Below are positions 1 to 5,319 of a stretch of DNA of 7,192 bases, in pieces (position 1 is the stretch's first letter; the number at the start of each line of letters is the position of its first letter). The notes beneath the pieces were generated by a model. It had not been told where the DNA came from and made no database searches. It was given only the letters and a program-made list of their open reading frames with translations. Source of the DNA: Piscinibacter sp050175855 (GTDB lineage: Bacteria; Pseudomonadota; Gammaproteobacteria; Burkholderiales; Burkholderiaceae_C); assembly GCF_050175855.1 (NCBI RefSeq), contig NZ_JBFXIO010000274.1:1-7192 (forward strand). The letters run 5' to 3'. The position numbers were made by a program, and so were the translations under genes.

Positions 1-1182
1 GGCATGCGGGCTGGCCTCGTGCACGGCGCGGGCGAAGACTTCCTTGCCCGAGCCGGTCTCGCCGCACAGCAGCACCGGGGTCTGGCGAGCGATGACACGG
101 CGCGCGGTGTCCAGCGCCGACACCAGCCGGTTGTCGACGAAGGTCGCCCCGCCGGGCCTGGACGCGGCAACGGCACGTGCCGCCGGCTTGGCCGGCACCG
201 GCTGCGGCAGGTCAGCGCTCGCGCCCGGACCGGGCAGCACCGGCGCCTTGGCATCCGAGGCCGGCCGGCGCGCCACCGCGAAGAATCGCAGTGCCGCATT
301 GGCACGGTAGGTGACGACCGGATGGAACGAAGCCGAGGTGCTGCGCTGCAGCATGTCTTCCAGGGAGGTCTGGAAGAAATCCTCGATACGGCGCGCGCGG
401 ATGTCTTCCATCGACTGCAGGCCGAGCTGGAACAGCGCACTGCGGTTGGCCGCCAGGATGCGCCCGTCGTCGCCCACCGCCAGCTTGCCCTCGTGCAGCG
501 TGTAGACGAACTCCGGCCGGCTGTGGAAGTGCAGCGGGTGGGCGTTGCGGTAGCGCGTGTCGATCAGCCGGTTCTCGATCATGCGCGCCGTCATGCCCAG
601 CAGCACCAGCAGGTGCTGCTGCATCAGGCTGGAGCGGCTGGTGACGTCGAGCACCGCGGCGATCTCGCCCGACGGGTCGTACACCGGCACCGCCGAGCAG
701 GTGAGCTGGGTGAACTCGTTGAAGAAGTGATCTTCCTTGCGCACCGACACCGGCCCGCCGGCGGCCAGGCAGGTGCCCATGCCGTTGGTGCCCATCGCAG
801 CCTCGCTCCAGGTGCCACCGACGCGCAGGCCGAGCGGGCCGACCTCGGCGGCGAACTCCGGCGAGCTCACCATGTGCACGATCACGCCGTCGGTGTCGGT
901 CAGCACCACCGCCGCCTCGGGGTCGGCGAGCTGCTGGTACAGCGTGGTCATCTCGTAGCGGGCGCAGGCGATGACGTCGGCGCGGCGGGCGCGGCGCTCC
1001 TCCAGCTCGACGCGGGCCACGAACGAGGGCTCGCAGGGCCGGGCCGGATCGAGGCGGTATTCGTTGAGGCAGCGGCTCCACGACTGCGCCACCGGGTCGT
1101 TGGCCTGCTGCTGCACGCCACTGCGCACCAGCTCCAGGATCCGGTCGGCATGCCGGTGGGCTTCACGCATCGTCAGGGTCAT
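1..1182 (-). CDS. AcoR-like sigma-54-dependent transcriptional activator, C-terminal part beyond the left edge
   Basis: This frame is open from an ATG at 1182 to the window edge, giving 394 residues of a protein that continues to the left. Residues about 85-205 look like a GAF sensor domain of the AcoR type (AAVVLTDTDGVIVHMV, then GGTWSEAAMGTNGMGTCLA and AVPVYDPSGEIAAVLDVT). Residues about 222-303 resemble the PAS-like segment of this family (HSRPEFVYTL, DGRILAANRSALFQLGL). An Ala/Pro-rich linker (about 306-346) follows, and then the start of the sigma-54 AAA+ ATPase domain with Walker A GETGSGKE at 374-381. The GAFTGA loop, Walker B and Fis-type helix-turn-helix would lie outside the window and cannot be checked. 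The family activates RNA polymerase-sigma-54 by ATP hydrolysis; AcoR members often control acetoin or alcohol catabolism. The effector here is unknown. ATG at 1182 is preferred over ATG at 1170 because GGAG lies 6 nt upstream. The gene is divergent from folB. Confidence 0.9.
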   Translation of the reverse strand, partial: MTLTMREAHRHADRILELVRSGVQQQANDPVAQSWSRCLNEYRLDPARPCEPSFVARVELEERRARRADVIACARYEMTTLYQQLADPEAAVVLTDTDGVIVHMVSSPEFAAEVGPLGLRVGGTWSEAAMGTNGMGTCLAAGGPVSVRKEDHFFNEFTQLTCSAVPVYDPSGEIAAVLDVTSRSSLMQQHLLVLLGMTARMIENRLIDTRYRNAHPLHFHSRPEFVYTLHEGKLAVGDDGRILAANRSALFQLGLQSMEDIRARRIEDFFQTSLEDMLQRSTSASFHPVVTYRANAALRFFAVARRPASDAKAPVLPGPGASADLPQPVPAKPAARAVAASRPGGATFVDNRLVSALDTARRVIARQTPVLLCGETGSGKEVFARAVHEASPHA

Positions 1183-1188
1183 CGCTGT

Positions 1189-1192
1189 CTCC
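1189..1192 (-). promoter_or_regulatory. Ribosome-binding site of the AcoR-like regulator
   Basis: On the minus strand GGAG sits 6 nt before the ATG at 1182. It selects this start over the in-frame ATG at 1170, for which the spacing would be 18 nt. Confidence 0.6.
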
Positions 1193-1218
1193 GGGCCGGG
1201 CCCCTAGAGGTTTCGGGA

Positions 1219-1233
1219 ACAATTCCTGATTGT
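1219..1233. promoter_or_regulatory. Inverted repeat ACAAT-N5-ATTGT, candidate operator
   Basis: A perfect 5-bp inverted repeat with a 5-nt spacer (ACAATTCCTGATTGT) is an AT-rich island in an otherwise GC-rich gap between the divergent regulator and folB. It lies about 90 bp upstream of the transcription start predicted from the candidate sigma-54 promoter at 1290-1305. That is within the usual range for an activator's upstream binding site. The arms are short, so chance is possible. Confidence 0.3.
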
Positions 1234-1266
1234 CGGCACGCGGCAGGCGCGTCCGCACCGGGTAAA

Positions 1267-1286
1267 CCACGGTTGCTGTAACGTGG
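1267..1286. promoter_or_regulatory. Imperfect inverted repeat in the regulator/folB gap
   Basis: CCAC (1267-1270) pairs with GTGG (1283-1286), and GTT (1272-1274) with AAC (1280-1282), with one unpaired G at 1271. The result is an imperfect palindrome just upstream of the candidate -24 element. It could be a regulator site or a chance GC-rich palindrome. Confidence 0.2.
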
Positions 1287-1289
1287 CGT

Positions 1290-1305
1290 GGGCCCGCAAC
1301 TTGCA
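1290..1305 (+). promoter_or_regulatory. Candidate sigma-54 (-24/-12) promoter facing folB
   Basis: The stretch GGGCCCGCAACTTGCA matches the consensus TGGCACGRNNNTTGCW at the key GG (1291-1292) and GC (1303-1304) with the required 10 bp between them, and carries the full TTGC and the following A. Mismatches are T to G at the first position, A to C at the fifth and the R position. It would start transcription near 1316 and leave a leader of about 31 nt before folB. The divergent sigma-54 activator makes it plausible. In GC-rich DNA such matches also arise by chance. Confidence 0.35.
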
Positions 1306-1334
1306 CGCTGGGCGCGCTTGATCGCCCATCCAAC

Positions 1335-1339
1335 GGAGA
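1335..1339 (+). promoter_or_regulatory. Ribosome-binding site deciding the TTG start of folB
   Basis: GGAGA lies 7 nt upstream of TTG at 1347. The reading frame has no ATG before residue 159, so this site is the main reason to accept TTG as the start. Confidence 0.6.
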
Positions 1340-1346
1340 CACCGCC

Positions 1347-1844
1347 TTGACCACCCTCAACGCCCTGAGCACCGGCTTCGTCGCCGCGCCGTCGGCCACG
1401 GCCGACGCCGCGACGCTGGACCTGATCTTCATCGAGGGCTTCACGGGCCAGACGGTGATCGGCATCCACGACACCGAACTGCACCGCCCGCAGCCGGTCG
1501 TCATCGACCTGCACGCCGGCCTGCTGCGCTCGCGCGCCTGCGACACCGACCGCATCGGCGACACCATCGACTACGGCGTGGTGCGCGAGCGGCTGCAGCG
1601 GCTGCTGGCCGAGCACAAGGTGCAGTTGCTGGAGGCGTTTGCCGAGACCATCGCCGAGATCCTGATCGGCGAGTTCGGCGCGCGCTGGGTGCGCGTGAAG
1701 GTCGTCAAGCCGCGCAAGTTCGACGACGTGCAGGCGGTGGGCGTGCAGATCGAGCGCTTCGCGCCGGCCGCAGAACCGGCGCCGCGGGGCGCCACCGTGC
1801 TGCAGCTCATCGGTGGCGGCATGGTGCCCGGCAGCCACCCATGA
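1347..1844 (+). CDS. folB: Dihydroneopterin aldolase (FolB family)
   Basis: This 165-residue protein is expected to convert 7,8-dihydroneopterin to 6-hydroxymethyl-7,8-dihydropterin and glycolaldehyde in the cytoplasm, a step shared by folate and H4MPT synthesis. The core spans about residues 24-137. It shows the FolB pattern LIFIEGF...GIHDTELHRPQPVVIDL (about 26-55), the DTIDYGVV segment with the likely active-site Tyr76, LLEAFAETIAEI (about 94-105) and VVKPRKFDDVQAVGVQIER with the likely catalytic Lys121. Glu44 is in the usual place of the substrate-binding region. About 23 residues precede the core and about 28 follow it, longer tails than the usual protein of around 120 residues. The start is TTG, supported by a ribosome-binding site. 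The gene is convergent with fae at the end of an H4MPT gene cluster, which suggests a role in H4MPT supply. A housekeeping folate role is the alternative. Confidence 0.88.
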   Translation: MTTLNALSTGFVAAPSATADAATLDLIFIEGFTGQTVIGIHDTELHRPQPVVIDLHAGLLRSRACDTDRIGDTIDYGVVRERLQRLLAEHKVQLLEAFAETIAEILIGEFGARWVRVKVVKPRKFDDVQAVGVQIERFAPAAEPAPRGATVLQLIGGGMVPGSHP

Positions 1845-1870
1845 AAAAGCCGACCGGCGAACCGGTCGGC
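1844..1870 (-). terminator. Intrinsic terminator of the fae transcript, touching the folB stop codon
   Basis: A perfect 9-bp stem (1849-1857 with 1862-1870) closes a 4-nt loop. Read on the minus strand this is GCCGACCGG, loop TTCG, CCGGTCGGC, followed by five T (1848-1844). UUCG is an unusually stable tetraloop. The T-tract is present only for the minus direction, so the terminator chiefly ends transcription from fae. The last T of the tract is opposite the final A of the folB TGA, so the two convergent genes share these bases. On the plus strand the hairpin starts 4 nt after the folB stop and may also protect that 3' end. Confidence 0.88.
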
Positions 1871-1891
1871 AATCTCAACCCTCTCTCCTGA

Positions 1892-1909
1892 CGCACCCTC
1901 GCGGGTGCG
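1892..1909 (-). other. Second hairpin in the fae 3' untranslated region
   Basis: A perfect 7-bp stem (1892-1898 with 1903-1909) closes a loop read GCGA on the minus strand, a GNRA-type tetraloop. It begins 9 nt after the fae stop codon. No T-tract follows, so it is more likely a 3'-end stabilising structure, or part of a tandem terminator, than a terminator by itself. Confidence 0.55.
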
Positions 1910-1918
1910 CCGCTCTCT

Positions 1919-2428
1919 TCACTTCGCCTGGAACGGGTGGGCCACCGAGCCCTTCTTGGCCACCACTTCGGCCGCGGTGGGCGAGCCGGCGACGGCGCGC
2001 GCGATCGACTCCTTGGTGGCGCGGTAGTTGTAGTCCTGGATCTTCTTGTCGTCTTCGGCCAGCCAGTGGATGAAGACACCGACGCAGATGAACAGGTTGT
2101 CGGCCTCGGCCGCCGGGATGGTGCCGTCCTCGACGCTGTCGGCCACGGCCATGGCCACGCCGCGCTGGGCGGGGCCGAACATCTGCACGGCCTGCTTGGC
2201 GCCCTTGATCGTCACCTTGTTGAACATCACGGTGGCGGGCTTGGCCAGCAGGTTGGGGGCGACCACGGCCAGCAGGGAGGTGAAACCGTCCTTGTTGTTG
2301 GTCAGCGCGTTGGCGAACGCGGCTTCGGCGGCCGAGCCGCGCGGCCCGATGATCAGGTCGATGTGCGCAACTTCGTTGCCGTCACCGACGAGCGATTCAC
2401 CAACCATCATGCGATCGATTTTTGCCAT
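1919..2428 (-). CDS. fae: Formaldehyde-activating enzyme
   Basis: The 169-residue protein catalyses condensation of formaldehyde with tetrahydromethanopterin to methylene-H4MPT, the entry step of H4MPT-linked formaldehyde oxidation and detoxification in the cytoplasm. The full-length family pattern is clear: VGESLVGDGNEVAHIDLIIG (9-28, with the conserved His22 thought to act as general acid), a GFTSLLAVVAPNL segment (48-60), KPATVMFNKVTI (63-74), QAVQMFGPAQRGVAMAV (79-95) and VGVFIHW (116-122). The C-terminus ends in the usual AHPF motif. Length fits the family (about 170). The ATG at 2428 is preceded by AGGAGA with a 10-nt spacer. The frame stays open far upstream, but that part overlaps orf7 and orf5 in another frame and is not coding. 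fae is last in the gene train, 74 nt after orf7, and is followed by two hairpins. The gap could hold its own promoter, but no clear one was seen. Confidence 0.97.
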   Translation of the reverse strand: MAKIDRMMVGESLVGDGNEVAHIDLIIGPRGSAAEAAFANALTNNKDGFTSLLAVVAPNLLAKPATVMFNKVTIKGAKQAVQMFGPAQRGVAMAVADSVEDGTIPAAEADNLFICVGVFIHWLAEDDKKIQDYNYRATKESIARAVAGSPTAAEVVAKKGSVAHPFQAK

Positions 2429-2438
2429 GGCGTTTCTA

Positions 2439-2444
2439 TCTCCT
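2439..2444 (-). promoter_or_regulatory. Strong ribosome-binding site of fae
   Basis: AGGAGA on the minus strand lies 10 nt before the fae ATG. It is the closest match to the full Shine-Dalgarno sequence in this window and fixes the fae start within a long open frame. It fits the high expression known for Fae in methylotrophs. Confidence 0.7.
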
Positions 2445-2502
2445 GTGAATGATTCTGGGTCGTCGACACACTGGCCCGCGGCGCAGCGCGAGTCAGACGC
2501 TA

Positions 2503-3372
2503 TCACGTTCCATGCCACGTAGGGCCGATCAGCCCGGCGAGGAACAGCGTCGCCACGGTGAGATCGGCGCTCGTCCCTGGGTTGATGCCCTGCGCCTTGA
2601 GGGATTCGTCCCAGGCGGCCAGGCCGGTGTCGCCGTCGGGGGTTTCGCCGGCGGCAATGGCCTGCGCCGCGGCCATGACAGTCTGTGCCACGGCCTCGCC
2701 GTGTTTGCGAACAATGTGTGAATCGGGAATGCCGCCGAGGTACCCCAGGAAAACCCTTTGCACGGCCCGTGCCGTGCCTGCATCGGCCGGTTCGCCCGCG
2801 GCGCCCGACATCAGGGCAAACCCGCGGGGCAGACGGGCCAGGCCGATGCCGAAGAGATCGTCGAAGCCGCTGGCGTACTGCTGCGCGATGCGGTCGCGGC
2901 CGGCGGCCAGCGCCATCGCCTCGCGCAGGCCGAGAGTGGGTTCGTCGTGCACGTCCTGCTCGGGCGCGTCGCCCAGGCCGCCGGGGTTCGCCTGCGCGAT
3001 CGCCCGATAGGCGGCACGCGCATCGTCGACGTCGAGTTCGGCCAGCGTCTGCGCCAGGGCCGCGCGCATTGCCGCGGCACTGGTCCGGGCACCCTCGCGC
3101 TCGGCCGCCGCAGCGATCGGCGCGCACAGCAGCAGGATGCCGAGGTTGGTGTTGCAGCCGACAGCGCGCCAGGTGGCGGCCATGGCGTGCTCGATGCGCG
3201 AGCCCACCCTCTCGCCCTGCGCCAGCAGCGGCCCGGCAGCGGCCTGCGCGCTGGCCACGAACTGCGCGGCCTGCATGCAGTGCCCCGCGGAGAACACGCT
3301 GACGTTGCCGGGCTTGCGCACCGCCACGTCGAGCCAGCAGGCGCGCAGGAAGGCCTCGCGCGCCTCGGTCAT
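2503..3372 (-). CDS. orf7: CitG-like (triphosphoribosyl-dephospho-CoA synthase family) protein of the H4MPT cluster
   Basis: The 289-residue protein belongs by motif to the CitG/MdcB family, whose classic members join ATP and dephospho-CoA to make the prosthetic-group precursor of citrate lyase or malonate decarboxylase. Visible motifs are VRKPGNVS (18-25), GCNTNLGILLL (72-82), GIPDSHIVRKHG (214-225) and NPGTSADLTVATLFLAG (264-280). No citrate lyase or malonate decarboxylase gene is in view. From memory of the Methylobacterium cluster, a gene of this type (orf7) lies between orf5 and fae, the same place as here. Its true substrate is not established; a role in H4MPT or methylofuran assembly is an inference. 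Its ATG overlaps the orf5 stop by 4 nt (3369-3372). No clear ribosome-binding site precedes it, so translation is probably coupled to orf5. Confidence 0.85.
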   Translation of the reverse strand: MTEAREAFLRACWLDVAVRKPGNVSVFSAGHCMQAAQFVASAQAAAGPLLAQGERVGSRIEHAMAATWRAVGCNTNLGILLLCAPIAAAAEREGARTSAAAMRAALAQTLAELDVDDARAAYRAIAQANPGGLGDAPEQDVHDEPTLGLREAMALAAGRDRIAQQYASGFDDLFGIGLARLPRGFALMSGAAGEPADAGTARAVQRVFLGYLGGIPDSHIVRKHGEAVAQTVMAAAQAIAAGETPDGDTGLAAWDESLKAQGINPGTSADLTVATLFLAGLIGPTWHGT

Positions 3373-4304
3373 GCGCGTCGCACGCCGCGTCGCGCGGCGG
3401 GCAGACAGCGGTCGAGCAGGTCGTCGACAAGAGCGCGCGCGATGTTGAAGGGTGTGACCCGCTGCAGGCCCTGCCAGGCCGCCACGCCGTTGACCTCGAG
3501 CACGCGAAGTCCGTCCTCGGAGCCCTCGGGCAGGATGTCGATGCCGGCGTACTCCATCTGCAGCGTGCTCCCGGCGGCCTCGGCAATCTCGCGCAGCGCC
3601 GGGGTCAGCACGGCCGGCTCGCAGCGCGCCCCCTGCTTGACGTTGTGCACCCAGTGCGCACTGACGCGCTTCATCGCCGTGATCGCGCGGCCGCCGACCA
3701 CCAGCACGCGCCAGTCGAAGCCGGGCGACGAGATCGGCGCGATGAAGCGCTGCAGGTAGGCCAGCGAGCCGTAGGTGCCCTTCAGTGCCGGCAGCGGCAC
3801 GTGAACGCCGTCGACGCAGCCGACGCGCTGCAGCCCCTTGCCCTGCGAGCCGAACAGCGGCTTGAGCACCAGCGTGCGGCCGGCGGCGCTCTCCCGCATC
3901 ACCAGCCGCTGCGCCTGCGCGGCCGACTCCATCGTCCAGGTGGGCGGCGTGGGCACGCCGGCGGCGTGCAGCAGCAGGCTGGTCATGCCCTTGTCGACGC
4001 TGCGCTCGATGGCGCGCGCGTCGTTGTAGACCGGCACGCCGAGCTCGCGCAGCGCATGCAGGACGCCGAGCCGCTTGGTCACCTGTTCGAACGTGCCACC
4101 GGCGATGCCGCGCACCAGCACCGCGTCGGGCAGCTCGCTGCCGAAGCCGGGGATCACCAGGCCGTGCCAGGCCGCCGTGGTGTCGATGCGGCAGTCTTCC
4201 AGGTCGACGCAGCGGCCGACCGCACCACGCTCGCGCAGCGCCGCCTGCAGCTGGCGGGTGTGCCAGCCGACCTCATCGGTCGCAATCGCGATGCGCAAGC
4301 TCAT
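3369..4304 (-). CDS. orf5: RimK-type ATP-grasp ligase of the H4MPT cluster
   Basis: The 311-residue protein is an ATP-grasp enzyme of the RimK (amino acid/glutamate ligase) type. The order of motifs is typical: a pre-ATP-grasp region (about 1-95), SVDKGMTS with Lys105, the nucleotide-binding loop LVLKPLFGSQGKG (145-157), FDWRVLVVGGRAITAMKR (196-213), and the metal-binding end YAGIDILPEG with Asp256 plus LEVNGVAAWQG (269-279). RimK relatives include enzymes that add glutamate to H4MPT or coenzyme F420, and bacterial methylofuran carries a polyglutamate chain. Glutamylation of a C1 cofactor is therefore the best guess, but substrate cannot be read from sequence. The gene starts 10 nt after the mch stop, with GAGG 8 nt before ATG overlapping that stop codon, and it overlaps orf7 by ATGA. 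Confidence 0.88.
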   Translation of the reverse strand: MSLRIAIATDEVGWHTRQLQAALRERGAVGRCVDLEDCRIDTTAAWHGLVIPGFGSELPDAVLVRGIAGGTFEQVTKRLGVLHALRELGVPVYNDARAIERSVDKGMTSLLLHAAGVPTPPTWTMESAAQAQRLVMRESAAGRTLVLKPLFGSQGKGLQRVGCVDGVHVPLPALKGTYGSLAYLQRFIAPISSPGFDWRVLVVGGRAITAMKRVSAHWVHNVKQGARCEPAVLTPALREIAEAAGSTLQMEYAGIDILPEGSEDGLRVLEVNGVAAWQGLQRVTPFNIARALVDDLLDRCLPAARRGVRRA

Positions 4305-4314
4305 GGCAACCGCC

Positions 4315-5319
4315 TCACGCCTCCTTCAGCCACAGGCCGCGCAGCAGCTCCATGTTCAGCGCGCCGCCGTGGAACGTACTGCCGGTATCGAGGTTGCTCA
4401 CCCACACCTCGGCGGGCGCGAACAGTGCCGGGTCGATCTTGTAGAAGTCGTATTCCACCGCCTTGAAGATGTCGGCGAAAGAGCGGCCGTAGTCCTTCGA
4501 GTTGCGCGACGGAAGTTGCGCGGCGAGCTCGCGCGCAGCCTCGTCGCTGCCGCGCACCGACAGGTGCACGCGCCCGCCGTACAGGATGGCGTCGTTGGTG
4601 CGGCCCATCGCCTCCACGCCGTCGGGGCTGGGTGCGGGCAGCGGCGCGCTGGCCACGCCGTCGACCACCTGGTCGAGGCGGAAGCCGAGCTCGTGGGTCT
4701 TGTGCAGCGCCACCTCGAGCACGCGCGCCACCACCTGCGTGGTACCGGCCGCGCTGGTGGTGGGGGTGAGCACGATGGTCAGTCCCTCGGGTGCGAGGCC
4801 GCAGTCGCGCAGGATCTTCTGCACGATCACCGGCGGCGGCACGCGGTCGACCTCGAGCACGATCACGCCCTGGTCGGCACGGTCGCGGTAGCCCAGCTCG
4901 GTGTAGAGCTTCTCCTTGGCGGCGAGCGCACGCGCCGGGCCGGAGCCGAGCGAGAAGAATTTCTTGCCGCCGGTCTCCTCCTTGCTGGCCGCCAGGCTCC
5001 AGCCGGCGTACTGGCTGGCCAGGCAGGCCAGCACCGGCTGCGAGCTCGCCACCTCCAGCCAGCTCGGCCAGCCGTCGGCCGCGGCGGTCTTCAGCGTCAC
5101 GCCGCCGAAACCGCCGAGGCAGATCTCGCCGACCAGCAGGCCCGCCGCGATGCTGCCTGGCGCCTCGATGCCGGCATCGACGATGCACGCGCCGCTGTCG
5201 TCGCGCCGCGCCGCCACGCGCAGCGCATCGGCCTCGCGCACCAGGCGCTCGACCCACGGCTGCACGTGGGCGTTGAGGCTGAGGGTGCAGCCGGCCAGGG
5301 CCGCGGGGTGGTCGCTCAT
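4315..5319 (-). CDS. mch: Methenyltetrahydromethanopterin cyclohydrolase
   Basis: The 334-residue cytoplasmic enzyme interconverts N5,N10-methenyl-H4MPT and N5-formyl-H4MPT, the step after MtdB. Family features run along the full length: SLNAHVQPWVERLV (14-27), the Gly-rich GEICLGGFGGVTLK (64-77), LASQYAGWSLA (100-110), FFSLGSGPARALAAKEKLY (121-139), LTPTTSAAGTTQVVARVLEVALHK (184-207), GRTNDAILYGG (239-249) and the C-terminal DFYKIDPALFAPAEVWV (291-307). Length is close to that of known bacterial and archaeal Mch. The ATG at 5319 has GGAG 8 nt upstream and overlaps the orfY stop by 4 nt (5316-5319), suggesting coupled translation. The frame is open upstream to 6318, but this is a shadow of orfY in another frame. 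Confidence 0.97.
   Translation of the reverse strand: MSDHPAALAGCTLSLNAHVQPWVERLVREADALRVAARRDDSGACIVDAGIEAPGSIAAGLLVGEICLGGFGGVTLKTAAADGWPSWLEVASSQPVLACLASQYAGWSLAASKEETGGKKFFSLGSGPARALAAKEKLYTELGYRDRADQGVIVLEVDRVPPPVIVQKILRDCGLAPEGLTIVLTPTTSAAGTTQVVARVLEVALHKTHELGFRLDQVVDGVASAPLPAPSPDGVEAMGRTNDAILYGGRVHLSVRGSDEAARELAAQLPSRNSKDYGRSFADIFKAVEYDFYKIDPALFAPAEVWVSNLDTGSTFHGGALNMELLRGLWLKEA

Noticed and set aside
212..1081. Minus-strand open frame of 289 codons in the regulator region
   Set aside because: Low-complexity Arg/Pro/Ala/Gly product in a different frame from the real regulator, which runs through the window edge.
4..1281. Plus-strand open frame of 425 codons opposite the regulator
   Set aside because: The product is Arg/Gly/His/Ala-rich without domain character, and the opposite strand encodes a clear GAF/AAA+ protein. 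It is an antisense shadow of GC-rich coding DNA.
1183..1346. Sigma-70 promoter for the regulator on the minus strand
   Set aside because: Possible boxes such as TTGTTC or GACAAT lack a partner at proper spacing.
2429..2502. Sigma-70 or sigma-54 promoter in the orf7-fae gap
   Set aside because: No pair of boxes with acceptable sequence and spacing could be found on the minus strand.
2429..3586. Upstream extension of the fae frame (555 codons in total)
   Set aside because: The extension overlaps orf7 and orf5 in another frame and reads as Arg-rich nonsense. Fae family length and the AGGAGA site place the start at 2428.
2758..3759. Plus-strand open frame of 333 codons opposite orf7 and orf5
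   Set aside because: No recognisable domain, and composition is typical of an antisense shadow.
3645..4466. Plus-strand open frame of 273 codons opposite orf5 and mch
   Set aside because: No domain signal, and the opposite strand carries full-length recognised genes.
4301..5257. Minus-strand open frame of 318 codons within mch
   Set aside because: Arg/Gly/Ala-rich product in the wrong frame of a clearly identified mch.
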